A stretch of DNA of 40,961 nucleotides, from positions 1 through 40,961 of the forward strand of contig JBCBQC010000053.1 of NCBI GenBank assembly GCA_039820405.1. Direction: 5' to 3'. Numbering within the stretch: position 1 is the stretch's first letter; each line of letters begins with the position of its first letter. The translations under genes and the position numbers were made by a program. Positions 1 through 9,054 of the stretch are shown here, piece after piece. Source of the stretch: CALLVY01 sp937899855. Lineage in GTDB: Bacteria > Bacteroidota > Bacteroidia > Chitinophagales > Saprospiraceae. Under the pieces are notes generated by a model, which saw only the letters and a list, made by a program, of their open reading frames with translations, searched no databases and had not been told where the DNA came from.

Positions 1-117
1 ATTTTAAAGCGATTTTGACTCATTAGCGCTGGACTTTCCCATCGTCAGCCCGCTCGGCAGTTTTCAAAATTGAGATAGCTTATCCTCAATTTCTTTCCGT
101 CACTTGGTTAAAATTTC

Positions 118-125
118 TACTTTTG
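118..125 (+). promoter_or_regulatory. Candidate -7 promoter element of topA
   Basis: The octamer TACTTTTG fits the Bacteroidota -7 consensus TAnnTTTG and lies 73 bases before the topA start codon. I see no convincing TTG at the usual -33 distance, so the assignment rests on the -7 element alone. Confidence 0.45.
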
Positions 126-198
126 CAGCCTGGCGTACGGGTTGGATAAACAATTTGTCGGGTAATTAGATTGATCATACTAAACGTAAATCTAAATC

Positions 199-2799
199 AT
201 GTCGAAGAATTTATTGATTGTGGAGTCGCCGGCCAAAGCTAAGACGATTGAAAAGATCCTCGGAACGGATTTTACCGTCAAGTCAAGCTTTGGCCACGTG
301 AGAGACCTGAAAAGGGGCAATAACGGCGTCGATATTGAAAACGAATTTACCCCCAACTACGAGGTGACTTCCGATAAGCAAAAGGTTGTCAACGACCTAA
401 AGTCTTGGGTCAAAAAGGTGGATGAAGTGTGGCTGGCGACGGATGAAGACCGCGAGGGGGAGGCCATCTCCTGGCATCTCTGCCGCGTTCTGGACCTCAA
501 CGAGCACGAGACCAAGCGCATCGTCTTCCGCGAAATTACCAAACCCGCCATCCACAAGGCCATCCAAAATCCCCGCCTACTCGATCTCAACTTGGTGGGC
601 GCCCAGCAAGCCCGGCGCGTCCTGGATCGCCTGGTGGGCTTCGAATTGTCCGAAATCCTGTGGAAAAAAGTCAAGGGTAAGCTCTCCGCCGGCCGGGTCC
701 AATCGGTAGCGGTAAAGCTCATCGTCGAACGCGAACGCCAAATCGAAGCCTTCGAAGCCAAGCCCTTCTATAAGGTGGCCGCCGAGTTTAAAGTCAAAAA
801 CGAACAAGGTAAAATGGTCCGGCTCAAAGCCGACCTCGCCAGCCGTTTTGACCAACTGACCGATGCCGAAGCTTTTCTCGAAAAGTGTAAAACCGCCACC
901 TACCGCATCAACGATATCGAGGTCAAACCACTGACCCGCAAGCCTACGGCTCCCTTCACCACCTCCACCCTCCAACAGGAAGCGAGCCGCAAGCTGGGCT
1001 TTTCCGTCAAACGGACCATGCTCAATGCCCAACGCCTCTACGAAGCCGGTTTTATTACCTACATGCGGACCGACTCGATCAGTCTTTCCGAAGTGGCCCT
1101 GCAAAGCATCGCCGCCGAAATCGAAGCCAACTACGGCCCTCAGTACGTCGAGACGCGGCGCTTTAAGAGTAAGAAGGCCCTGGCCCAGGAAGCACACGAA
1201 GCCATTCGCCCGACCTATATCGAACGTCAAAACGTATCCAGCGATCGCGATCAGCAACGCCTCTACGAACTGATCTGGAAGCGGACCATCGCCTCGCAAA
1301 TGGCCAACGCCAAGCTGGAGAAAACCATCGTCAAAATTGGGGTCTCCACCGTGCCCGACGTCCGACTACGCGCCGAAGGCGAGGTACTCAAATTCGATGG
1401 CTTCCTCAAGGTTTACCTGGCGGCCAACGACGACGATGAAGAGGAAAACGAAGCTACCGGCATCCTGCCCCCCCTGGTCGTCGGCCAGGAGCTGGTGATC
1501 GATTTTCTGACCGCCACCGAGCGTTTTACCCGCCCCCCCGCTCGCTACACCGAAGCGGGGCTGGTCAAGAAAATGGAAGAACTCGGTATCGGTCGGCCCT
1601 CTACCTACGCGCCGACCATCAGTAAGATCATGGAGCCCACCCGGGGATACGTGTTCAAAGAGACGCGCGAAGGGGTGGAGCGGGTCTACCAACTCCTGAC
1701 CCTTCGCGATGGCATCATCCACAAGGAGCAAAAAATGGAAATGACCGGAGCGATCAAAAACCGCCTGGTGTGTAGCGATATTGGAAAGGTGGTGACCGAC
1801 TTTTTGGGACAGCACTTTGAAGAGGTCATGAACTACAGCTTTACGGCCGACATCGAGGAGCGTTTTGACCAGATCGCGATGGGCAAGTTGAAGTGGCAGG
1901 ACATGCTCCAGAGTTTTTACGCCGTCTTTCACGAAGTGGTGGTGGAGACCTTGGAAAACGCCGAGCGGGCCTCCGGTGAGCGCATCTTGGGGATGGATCC
2001 CGAGAGTGGCCGAACCGTACTGGTACGGATCTCGCGTTTGGGGCGCCCCGTGGTACAGATTGGGAAGCCCGAGGAGCTGGAGGAAGGGGAAAAACCCAAA
2101 TACGCCAACCTGCGCCCGGGCCAGTCGATGGAAAAGGTCGAACTGGACGATGTCCTGGATTTGTTCCAATTGCCCAAGGACTTGGGGGCTTACGAAGAAC
2201 AGCCCGTATCGGTCGCGGTGGGGCGTTATGGCCCCTACGTCAAATTTGGCGAAAGCTTTGTATCGCTGCCCAAGGGCGAGGACCCCTTTACCCTCAACTT
2301 GGATCGAGCGATCGAGTTGATCGTTGAAAAGCAGAAGGCGGATGCGCCGGTGGGTACCTACAAGGGCAAGCCCTTTACCCGGGGCAAGGGCCGTTTTGGA
2401 CCTTTTCTCAAATGGGATGGCATGTTCGTCAATATTCCCCGCCGCTTTGATCCCGATCTGATCACCATGGATGAGATGTACGAACTGATCGAGGCCAAAA
2501 TCGAGAAGGAGGCCAACCGCTACATCCACCGTTGGGACGGTGAGAAAATTTCGGTAGAGAACGGCCGTTGGGGACCCTTCATCAAGTTTAAAAAACAGAG
2601 CATCAAGCTGCCCAAGGTCAACGACAAACGCATGACCTCGGAAGAGGCCGCCGAACTGACCCTCGCCGAAGTTAAGGAGATCATCGAGGAGGAAATTCCC
2701 GATGCTTTTAAGACCAAGGCCAAAAAACCGGCCAAAAAAACCACCAAAAAGAAGACGACTAAGAAGGCTGCGACCAAGAAAGCAGCCACGAAAAAATAG
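199..2799 (+). CDS. topA: DNA topoisomerase I (type IA)
   Basis: This enzyme relaxes negative supercoils by making a transient single-strand break, acting on the nucleoid. The 866-residue protein opens with the TOPRIM signature LIVESPAKAKTIEKI, has the acidic TOPRIM motif TDEDREGEA at residues 81-89, and carries the active-site tyrosine Y288 in ITYMRTDS. The C-terminal third holds repeats of the zinc-free topoisomerase C-terminal type, recognisable by YGPYVKFG, FGPFLKW and WGPFIKF. The last 30 or so residues are a Lys/Ala/Thr tail, a common nonspecific DNA-binding extension. No four-cysteine zinc finger is visible. The ATG at 199 is chosen because the conserved N-terminus starts there. The gene converges on lpxB, with 14 bases between the stop codons. 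Identification is secure. Confidence 0.98.
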   Translation: MSKNLLIVESPAKAKTIEKILGTDFTVKSSFGHVRDLKRGNNGVDIENEFTPNYEVTSDKQKVVNDLKSWVKKVDEVWLATDEDREGEAISWHLCRVLDLNEHETKRIVFREITKPAIHKAIQNPRLLDLNLVGAQQARRVLDRLVGFELSEILWKKVKGKLSAGRVQSVAVKLIVERERQIEAFEAKPFYKVAAEFKVKNEQGKMVRLKADLASRFDQLTDAEAFLEKCKTATYRINDIEVKPLTRKPTAPFTTSTLQQEASRKLGFSVKRTMLNAQRLYEAGFITYMRTDSISLSEVALQSIAAEIEANYGPQYVETRRFKSKKALAQEAHEAIRPTYIERQNVSSDRDQQRLYELIWKRTIASQMANAKLEKTIVKIGVSTVPDVRLRAEGEVLKFDGFLKVYLAANDDDEEENEATGILPPLVVGQELVIDFLTATERFTRPPARYTEAGLVKKMEELGIGRPSTYAPTISKIMEPTRGYVFKETREGVERVYQLLTLRDGIIHKEQKMEMTGAIKNRLVCSDIGKVVTDFLGQHFEEVMNYSFTADIEERFDQIAMGKLKWQDMLQSFYAVFHEVVVETLENAERASGERILGMDPESGRTVLVRISRLGRPVVQIGKPEELEEGEKPKYANLRPGQSMEKVELDDVLDLFQLPKDLGAYEEQPVSVAVGRYGPYVKFGESFVSLPKGEDPFTLNLDRAIELIVEKQKADAPVGTYKGKPFTRGKGRFGPFLKWDGMFVNIPRRFDPDLITMDEMYELIEAKIEKEANRYIHRWDGEKISVENGRWGPFIKFKKQSIKLPKVNDKRMTSEEAAELTLAEVKEIIEEEIPDAFKTKAKKPAKKTTKKKTTKKAATKKAATKK

Positions 2800-2813
2800 C
2801 GCTATCGTCGATG

Positions 2814-3935
2814 TTAAGCATTGAGGTAGCCCCACATCAAGGCCGCGGCGCGTTCGGACGCACCGCGGTCTCCTAGTTTCTGGCGCAGTTGTTCGTACTG
2901 GAGGGCCAGCTCCCGGGCTTTCTCCTCGGTGAGTAGCCGGCCCAATTCCCGTTCCAATTCGTCGGCATTAAAACGGTCCTGGATCAATTCTTCGACGATT
3001 TTTTCTCCCATGATCAGGTTGACCAGCGAGATATACGGTACCTTGATGAGGGAGCGAAAGATCCAGTAGTTGAAGGCGCTACCCCGGTAGCAGACGACTT
3101 GGGGAACGCGAAAAAGAGCCGTTTCGAGGGTGGCCGTCCCCGAGGCGACCAGGGCGGCGCGGGCCCGCTTTAGCAGCGCGTAGGTCTGGCCAAAGACCAG
3201 GGGGGGCTGTTGGTCGGGAGGCAAGCCGGAGTGGCGGAGGAGGGATTGGTAAAATTCCGTGTCGAGGGCGGGGGCGCCGGCGATGACGAATTGGTAGTCG
3301 GGAAAACGGGCGACGACGCTGGCCATGGTGCGCAGCATCCGGCTCACTTCCTGGCGGCGGCTGCCGGGCAACAGGGCGATGAGGGGGCGCGGGTCGGCGA
3401 GGATGGGGGCGGGTAGGGGCGCGGTGGTCTGCTGTTCAATGGCCTCAATCAGGGGGTGCCCCACGTAGTCGACCTCGTAGTGGAAGCGTTGGTAAAACTC
3501 CCGTTCGAAGGGTAGGATGACGAACATCCGATCGACGTGTTGCCCAATTTGGTGTACCCGTTTGGTATTCCAAGCCCAGATTTGGGGCGAGATGTAGTAA
3601 AAATTGCGGAGTCCCCGTTGTTTGGCCCATTTGACGATCCGCAGGTTGAAACCCGGGTAGTCGATCAGAATCAACACGTCGGGCGACCAGGTCTGGATGT
3701 CTTCCTTGCAGTAGCGAATATTGCCGAGGATGGTGCGCAGATTGGCGACCACCTCGACAAAGCCCATAAAGGCCAAATCGCGGATGTGTTTGACCAGAGT
3801 ACCTCCGACGCCTTGCATTTGATCACCACCCCAATAGCGAAAGTTGGCCCGCTCGTCTTGTTGAGCCAGGGCCCGCATCAAATTAGCACCGTGGAGGTCG
3901 CCCGAAGCTTCGCCCGCAATCAAGTAGTACTTCAT
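2814..3935 (-). CDS. lpxB: Lipid-A-disaccharide synthase
   Basis: LpxB (glycosyltransferase family 19) condenses UDP-2,3-diacylglucosamine with lipid X to form the lipid A disaccharide at the inner face of the cytoplasmic membrane. The 373-residue length is normal for the family. Diagnostic segments are the N-terminal YYLIAGEASGDLHGANL, DYPGFNLRIVKWAK, YYISPQIWAWNTKR, ALLPGSRRQEV and the nucleotide-sugar region VASGTATLETAL. It is the last gene of a three-gene minus-strand operon: surE, a small membrane protein ending 3 bases before this start, then lpxB. This arrangement implies co-transcription from the surE promoter. The gene looks intact, and it implies an outer membrane with lipid A. Confidence 0.97.
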   Translation of the reverse strand: MKYYLIAGEASGDLHGANLMRALAQQDERANFRYWGGDQMQGVGGTLVKHIRDLAFMGFVEVVANLRTILGNIRYCKEDIQTWSPDVLILIDYPGFNLRIVKWAKQRGLRNFYYISPQIWAWNTKRVHQIGQHVDRMFVILPFEREFYQRFHYEVDYVGHPLIEAIEQQTTAPLPAPILADPRPLIALLPGSRRQEVSRMLRTMASVVARFPDYQFVIAGAPALDTEFYQSLLRHSGLPPDQQPPLVFGQTYALLKRARAALVASGTATLETALFRVPQVVCYRGSAFNYWIFRSLIKVPYISLVNLIMGEKIVEELIQDRFNADELERELGRLLTEEKARELALQYEQLRQKLGDRGASERAAALMWGYLNA

Positions 3936-3938
3936 GAG

Positions 3939-4241
3939 CTAGCCCAGGAGGTTTTCGCGAAAGTAAAATAGCCAGACGACGGCCAGCAGGACGGTGGGAA
4001 AGACCAGGCCCCGCATGGAGTTGAAATAGCGCAATCGGTTGTAGTAGACAAAGGGCGCCAGATTGGCACAGACGGCGAGCAGGGCGATGGTCCGCTGGCG
4101 GAAATTGGGGCTCATCCCCAGGTCACTGATGAGCTGTTGGGCGGCCAGTTGGTCGTAGAGCTCCAGCAGCACGGCGTAGCTGACGAAGGGCACTAGGAGC
4201 CCGATGAGCAGACCGAGGGGGAGCGAATCTTTTCTTAGCAT
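3939..4241 (-). CDS. Small three-helix membrane protein of unknown function
   Basis: The predicted protein has 100 residues from the ATG at 4241; a GTG two codons upstream (4247) is possible but less likely. It consists almost entirely of three hydrophobic segments, roughly residues 8-28, 51-66 and 78-96, separated by short polar loops containing QLISDLGMSP and YYNRLRYFNS. I do not recognise the family. It is packed between surE (22 bases upstream) and lpxB (3 bases downstream), so it is almost certainly translated from the same transcript. A role connected with the envelope is a guess from position only. Confidence 0.8.
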   Translation of the reverse strand: MLRKDSLPLGLLIGLLVPFVSYAVLLELYDQLAAQQLISDLGMSPNFRQRTIALLAVCANLAPFVYYNRLRYFNSMRGLVFPTVLLAVVWLFYFRENLLG

Positions 4242-4263
4242 GGGCACTTGCTTTTGAAGGGCA

Positions 4264-5031
4264 CTACTGCTCCATCCGTCGAAATTCGGGAATGGCGGCG
4301 TAGCTGGTCAGGTCGTGTCCCGAGGGGACCACCGACAGGTAGCCGTTTTCGAGGGCCCAGATGTCGGTATCCTCACCACGGTCTTCGTTGATAAAGACGC
4401 CGGTCATCCAGTAGTACTTTTGTCCCCGCGGATCGGTGGATTCGACAAATTCTTCTTTCCAGCGGGCTTCGGCCTGCCGACAAACCCGGATGCCCTTGAG
4501 TTCGGGCCCGGGGAGGGCGGGGATGTTGACGTTGAGGAGTTTGGTGCTTTGCATATCGTTTTGCAGGACGTAGGCCATAATCTGGCGGATAAAGGGCTGG
4601 GCCGGCTGGAAATCCGCATCGTAGGCGTAATTGAGTAGGGAAAAACCGATCGAATTGATGCCTTCCATGGATGCCTCCATGGCGGCCGACATGGTGCCCG
4701 AGTAAAGGATGTTTAGCGAGGCATTGGATCCGTGGTTGATGCCCGACACGCAAAGATCGGGTTTGCGATTTTTGAATACAATATTGTTGGCCAGTTTGAC
4801 GCAATCTACGGGGGTACCCGAACATTCGTAGGCCTCAATGCCTTCAAAAGTACGGGCTTTGCGGAGTCGGATGGGGTCTTTGATGGTAATGGCGTGTCCC
4901 ATCCCGGATTGGGGAGAGTCGGGCGCAACTACGCAGACTTCCCCCAGCTCGCGGGCCACCTCGACCAGGGCACGAATGCCGGGGGCGGTGATGCCGTCAT
5001 CATTGGTGACCAGAATTAGCGGTTTATCCAT
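4264..5031 (-). CDS. surE: 5'/3'-nucleotidase SurE
   Basis: SurE is a metal-dependent phosphatase that dephosphorylates nucleoside 5'- and 3'-monophosphates. The metal-binding N-terminus ILVTNDDGI is present. Also visible are DSPQSGMGHAIT, the GTPVDCVKLA segment, and SGINHGSNASLNILYSGTMSAAMEA, which is the core SurE signature. The length of about 255 residues is normal. I start the gene at the ATG at 5031, eight codons inside the longest reading frame. The longer frame begins with TTG at 5055, which lies inside the -7 promoter element at 5053-5060. The gene leads the surE / membrane protein / lpxB operon. Confidence 0.96.
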   Translation of the reverse strand: MDKPLILVTNDDGITAPGIRALVEVARELGEVCVVAPDSPQSGMGHAITIKDPIRLRKARTFEGIEAYECSGTPVDCVKLANNIVFKNRKPDLCVSGINHGSNASLNILYSGTMSAAMEASMEGINSIGFSLLNYAYDADFQPAQPFIRQIMAYVLQNDMQSTKLLNVNIPALPGPELKGIRVCRQAEARWKEEFVESTDPRGQKYYWMTGVFINEDRGEDTDIWALENGYLSVVPSGHDLTSYAAIPEFRRMEQ

Positions 5032-5052
5032 GGCTCTTTGTTTTGGCTGGGG

Positions 5053-5060
5053 CAAATTTA
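5053..5060 (-). promoter_or_regulatory. Candidate -7 promoter element of the surE-lpxB operon
   Basis: Read on the minus strand the octamer is TAAATTTG, a match to TAnnTTTG, placed about 22 bases before the ATG at 5031. It supports the ATG start of surE over the upstream TTG. No clear -33 TTG is seen at the expected spacing. Confidence 0.45.
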
Positions 5061-5209
5061 GCCTTCCTTTCGGTGGAATACGAATTTGTGCGATTAAATT
5101 TAGAGGGGGGTGCAGCGAATTGGAGGGGCGTCCTGTTTAATGCACGAAAAGCGACTATTGGCACGTGCGCACGGGCTCCGCTAATTGGATCATATTCAAA
5201 TTTTTTAAA

Positions 5210-6964
5210 ATGAAAAAACTAGGAATTTTCTCCCTCTTCCTTCTACTGGTGTTCACCGCCTGCCGCCAGGATATTGACGAGATTACGGTCAGTGAACAAA
5301 TCCCCAGCCCGGAGCCGGGTTACGAAACGCTCGTTGAAGATGTCGATGCCTCGGCCCTAATCGTGGTGGTCGACGAAAACGAATCGCCCGTGGTGGGGGC
5401 CAGGGTCGTGCACCAGGGGCAGACTTACGTCAGCAACAGTTACGGTCACGTCTTTTTGAGCGAGCGGACGCTCAACGCCCAAGGCACCTACGTGGCGGTC
5501 CAAAAGGATGGCTACTACGCGAGCAGTCGGGTGTTCTATCCCACTGCAAATAGCCACAACACGGCGGTCGTCCAACTGATTCCCCAGGTCTTTATTGCTT
5601 CTTTCCCCGCCGCGGATGGGGACGTGGTAAACGTCGACGGTGGCGCCACGGTTGAATTTTTTCCCAACAGCATTCAGGATGCCAGCGGGGCCGCTTACCA
5701 AGGTACGGTACGGGTAGCAGCCTACTGGCTCGACCCCACGGATACGCGAACTTTTAACGAAATGCCGGGTTCCCTAACGGGACTGGATACCGGCTCGGAG
5801 GTCGTGGCTCTGGCTACCTACGGCATGTTGGCCGTAGAGCTGCGTGGCGAAGCGGGCGAAGAACTCAACATTGCGGAAGCGCACGAGGCGACCATCTCCA
5901 TGCCCGTCCCCGATGCGCTACTCGCCAGTGCCCCCGCGACGATTCCCCTGTGGTCCTTCAACGACCAATTGGAGCTGTGGCTGGAGGAATCTACGGCCCG
6001 CCTGGAGGGGAACCGCTACGTCGGGCAGGTGAGTCACTTCTCGTTTTGGAACTGTGACGAACCCTTTGATCTGGTGGAGCTAGAGTTGACGCTGGTGGAT
6101 CAGAGTGGCCAGCCGATTCCGGATGCCCAAGTCATCATCCAACGTGCCGACGCCACCGTGGCGGGCGCACGTACCAACAGTGAGGGCATTGCGGCGGGTA
6201 AGATACCCGCTAACGAGGAGCTGCTGCTGAAAATTTTGGGTCCCTGCGGCACCATTGCGGGGCCCTTCGCCATCGGTCCCTTCAGCAGCGACGTAGAGTT
6301 GAAGCAGGTGGGTGACTTGAGTGACCTAATCAGTAAGACCCTCGTCGGGCGCCTGGTGGACTGCGACGGGAATGACATTGAAAATGGATTGGTGATGCTG
6401 GATATTGATGGGAAAGATCAGTACCACTACGTGGAAGATGGGGTCTTCTCCTTCTCCTTCCTACACTGTTCGTCCTCTACCGAAATGAGCTACCGTGGTA
6501 TCGACGTCGATGCTTTGGTCGAGAGTGACGCCCTTACGGTCCCGCTGGTCGGCAGCGTGATCAACGCTGGCAATGTGGAGGTCTGCGACCAAGCGCTGAC
6601 CGACTACATCCTGGTAACGGCCAACGGTCGGACCGCCATTCTGACCAATCCCGGTATTTTGAACGGCCCGGGTTATACCGAGGTGGGCGAAGACTTCGTA
6701 GACCCCGAAGACGATGGCATCCGCTTTGCCTTCGAAGGCAATACGCCAGGCGATTATTCCGATCCAGGGGTGAGCCACGTAGAATTTGTGACCTACCGCG
6801 ATTACCAGTGGCGCCTACTGGGCAATTCGCAGCAGGCGCGGGTCGACAGCTTTATCATCACCCGCTACGATACGGTCATGGAAGGCACGATTACCGGTCG
6901 TTTTTTCAACATGACGAACAATGAGTTCCTCGACGTAACCATCGAATTTAGCCTTAACTTGTAA
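5210..6964 (+). CDS. Large lipoprotein with carboxypeptidase-regulatory-like repeats
   Basis: The protein has about 584 residues from the ATG at 5210, where a signal peptide MKKLGIFSLFLLLVFTAC with an SPII lipobox (FTAC) begins. A longer frame from a GTG at 5165 would put 15 residues before the signal and is rejected. The mature N-terminus holds a beta-sandwich of the carboxypeptidase-regulatory/SpaA type (LIVVVDENESPVVGARVVHQGQTYVSN read in segments), and a second such unit follows near residue 290 (VDQSGQPIPDAQVIIQ). In between is a region with the motif VSHFSFWNCDEPFD, often seen in Bacteroidota cell-surface lipoproteins. No catalytic residues can be named. It precedes the ECF sigma factor but is separated from it by a strong terminator. 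A role at the outer membrane is inferred. Confidence 0.85.
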   Translation: MKKLGIFSLFLLLVFTACRQDIDEITVSEQIPSPEPGYETLVEDVDASALIVVVDENESPVVGARVVHQGQTYVSNSYGHVFLSERTLNAQGTYVAVQKDGYYASSRVFYPTANSHNTAVVQLIPQVFIASFPAADGDVVNVDGGATVEFFPNSIQDASGAAYQGTVRVAAYWLDPTDTRTFNEMPGSLTGLDTGSEVVALATYGMLAVELRGEAGEELNIAEAHEATISMPVPDALLASAPATIPLWSFNDQLELWLEESTARLEGNRYVGQVSHFSFWNCDEPFDLVELELTLVDQSGQPIPDAQVIIQRADATVAGARTNSEGIAAGKIPANEELLLKILGPCGTIAGPFAIGPFSSDVELKQVGDLSDLISKTLVGRLVDCDGNDIENGLVMLDIDGKDQYHYVEDGVFSFSFLHCSSSTEMSYRGIDVDALVESDALTVPLVGSVINAGNVEVCDQALTDYILVTANGRTAILTNPGILNGPGYTEVGEDFVDPEDDGIRFAFEGNTPGDYSDPGVSHVEFVTYRDYQWRLLGNSQQARVDSFIITRYDTVMEGTITGRFFNMTNNEFLDVTIEFSLNL

Positions 6965-6991
6965 GCGGCTTTGACCCAATCAATCACCCTC

Positions 6992-7025
6992 CCGAGGCAG
7001 TAGGGCCCCTACTGCCTCGGATTTT
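6992..7025 (+). terminator. Strong intrinsic terminator after the lipoprotein gene
   Basis: Two perfectly complementary 14-base arms (6992-7005 ccgaggcagtaggg and 7007-7020 ccctactgcctcgg) meet almost without a loop, so the real stem is probably 12 bp with a 5-base loop. The stem is followed by ATTTTT. It starts 28 bases after the lipoprotein stop and ends just 14 bases before the sigma factor start codon. Confidence 0.85.
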
Positions 7026-7039
7026 TAAATCGGATTATC

Positions 7040-7588
7040 TTGCTTTCTGAACAACAACTGATCAAAGATTGCCAAAGGGGGAAGAAGTCGAGCCAGTACG
7101 AACTGGTGCGACGTTACTCCGGCATGTTACTGACGATCTGTCGACGCTACGCCTCGGACGAGGCCATGGCCAAAGACATTTTGCAAGAAACTTTGATCCG
7201 CATTTTTACTCAGATCGACAAGTACCGCGCCACGGGCTCCTTCGAAGGTTGGATGCGCCGGATCGCGGTACGGACGGCACTCAATTGGCTGGATCGCAAA
7301 TACATACGACGGGAGACCTACCCGGTGGAGTTGGAGGTAGACGGGCATTTGGATCCCACCATCTTGGATCAATTGGGAGCGGAAGAAATCCTAAAGCTGG
7401 TCCAGGGATTGCCCCTCGGCTTTCGGACGGTCTTTAACCTCTACGCCATTGAAGGATACACGCACCAAGAAATCGCCGAATTGCTACAGATCAGTGAAAG
7501 TGCTTCGCGCTCGCAGTTGAGTCGGGCCCGGCGCTTGCTCCAAAAAAAATTTAACACCTCACAAATTTCAAAATTCCGATCGGCATGA
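7040..7588 (+). CDS. ECF-type RNA polymerase sigma factor
   Basis: This is a 182-residue group 4 sigma-70 factor that directs RNA polymerase to alternative promoters. Region 2 is visible at about residues 20-85 (YELVRRYSGMLLTICRRY, then DILQETLIRIF and FEGWMRRIAVRTALNWL). Region 4 lies at about residues 115-175 (LPLGFRTVFNLYAIEGYTHQ and AELLQISESASRSQLSRAR, the recognition helix). The start is a TTG at 7040: no ATG or GTG in frame precedes it after the terminator, and the next ATG (residue 29) would remove half of region 2. The stop codon overlaps the next gene (ATGA), so the two are translationally coupled. The downstream membrane protein is the probable anti-sigma partner. Confidence 0.93.
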   Translation: MLSEQQLIKDCQRGKKSSQYELVRRYSGMLLTICRRYASDEAMAKDILQETLIRIFTQIDKYRATGSFEGWMRRIAVRTALNWLDRKYIRRETYPVELEVDGHLDPTILDQLGAEEILKLVQGLPLGFRTVFNLYAIEGYTHQEIAELLQISESASRSQLSRARRLLQKKFNTSQISKFRSA

Positions 7589-9054
7589 AAAGGGAAGATG
7601 CTTCGTTTCGCGACAAATTAGCGCAGCACCAATCGAAGGTGGAGTTGGAAGAACTTTGGGGAGCCATCGAGCCCCGCATCGATCAGCTCAATGAGCAACA
7701 TCGGCGTCGGCGCCGCCTGTTCTTTTGGCTGCCGGGGCTACTGGGAGGAATCTTATTGCTGGGCTTTGCCCTCTGGCCCAATCGACCCAAAGTGGGAGCC
7801 GGATCGGAGGCACCTTGGGGGGAGACGGCTCGCCCAACTGCTTCCGAGCTGGCTACGGACCACCTAAAACCCAGCCCCGCAGCAGAGGCCGAGCCCTCGC
7901 TCGCCGCCGCTGAGGTTCCCGCTACCCCCTCTGCCGGGAGGAGCCCACAAGGGCGATCTTCGGAACAGCCGTTGGGGGCATCGCTGGCGTCTCCTCGTTT
8001 TTCGGGCAGGGAAAAGCCCCAAGTGCCCACTACGATGGCTAGCAAAAGGGTATATCCAGCGCAGGAGCTAGGGGCTGCCTCACTCAGCGGAAGTACGGAG
8101 GAAGATGACCAGGGGGCGGCAGCCACCGCACTACCAATGATTGCCGAAGCAACGAACGCGTCCCGGTCGGTTGTCGTGGGTCCGGATGCAAGCCGCTCCA
8201 ATCGCTCCCGGCTGGATGGCCCATTGGCTACGCTGGATCGGTCTATTCCGGCCTTAGCCGCGGCTCCCCTTACTTTGGAGGAGCCGGCATCAGCCGCTCC
8301 CCGAGACTTGATCCGCCGACGCCGGCGCCAGGAAAGGCCCAGTCTCAGCCTGGAGATCTACGGGGGCTTGGCCTACGCCGCAAAATCTTGGCAGGCTAAC
8401 GATGAAGTGCTGTTGCAGCAGCGGCAAGCCACCGAGCGGGCACTGGAGACGAGCCGAGCGGGTATCCTGGCTGAATTTGGGCGCTTCAATGGCTGGTCGC
8501 TCGCGACGGGCATTCAGCGCACCCAAATCAACGAGCGGTTTGACTATCAAGACCGGGTGGTCGAGGTAGAGATGACGACGGGGCTACAAAGAATTACCGT
8601 GTTGCCGGATGGCGATACCCTCAAGGTCTTTGGGGAAGTTCCCCTGACGCGTACTTTCGACATTCGCCAGCGCATTTACAACCGCTACACGATGTACGAT
8701 GTACCCCTGCTGTTGGGCTACGCCCGGCCCCTGGGCGACTGGCTTGTAGGGGGGCAAGTGGGTTGGTGGACCAACCTGTCCCTGCGCACCGAAGGACAGA
8801 TCCAGGATCAGACGCTGGAAAACATTCGCCTGCCCGAAGAGGCGGAGCGCGTGTACGTCGAGCGCATGGGCTGGTCTTGCTCCCTGGGGGTCCACGTGGA
8901 TCGGAGTTGGGGGGACCATTGGTCGATTCGTTTGGCGGCCAATGCGCATTATTATCCGGCGCGTTTCAATCAGGAAGCGTACCGCGCGCGTTTGAGCGAG
9001 CAGTATACGGTGCTGGGCTTGCAATTGGGGCTGCGTTATCGGCTGGGGCGGTAG
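7585..9054 (+). CDS. Single-span membrane protein with long linker and C-terminal beta-barrel-like domain (putative anti-sigma partner)
   Basis: The 489-residue protein has a short charged N-terminus (about residues 1-44), one transmembrane helix at residues 45-64 preceded by five arginines, and a Pro/Ala/Ser-rich low-complexity linker of about 180 residues. The final 235 residues, from about 255, have alternating aromatic beta-strand patterns ending in YTVLGLQLGLRYRLGR, typical of small outer-membrane barrels. It starts inside the sigma factor stop codon. Position and the cytoplasmic stub suggest an anti-sigma role, but no recognised anti-sigma zinc motif or FecR-type domain is present, so that is inference. 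The combination of an inner-membrane anchor and a barrel-like domain is odd. Alternatively the C-terminal part may be a soluble periplasmic beta domain. Confidence 0.85.
   Translation: MKREDASFRDKLAQHQSKVELEELWGAIEPRIDQLNEQHRRRRRLFFWLPGLLGGILLLGFALWPNRPKVGAGSEAPWGETARPTASELATDHLKPSPAAEAEPSLAAAEVPATPSAGRSPQGRSSEQPLGASLASPRFSGREKPQVPTTMASKRVYPAQELGAASLSGSTEEDDQGAAATALPMIAEATNASRSVVVGPDASRSNRSRLDGPLATLDRSIPALAAAPLTLEEPASAAPRDLIRRRRRQERPSLSLEIYGGLAYAAKSWQANDEVLLQQRQATERALETSRAGILAEFGRFNGWSLATGIQRTQINERFDYQDRVVEVEMTTGLQRITVLPDGDTLKVFGEVPLTRTFDIRQRIYNRYTMYDVPLLLGYARPLGDWLVGGQVGWWTNLSLRTEGQIQDQTLENIRLPEEAERVYVERMGWSCSLGVHVDRSWGDHWSIRLAANAHYYPARFNQEAYRARLSEQYTVLGLQLGLRYRLGR

Noticed and set aside
69..90. 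An imperfect palindrome ATTGAG ... CTCAAT before topA, considered as a terminator or operator.
   Set aside because: The stem is short and interrupted and no proper T run follows; the gene it might serve lies outside the window.
1366..2835. A 489-codon minus-strand frame opposite topA.
   Set aside because: Antisense shadow of the highly biased topA coding sequence; it would also overlap the lpxB end.
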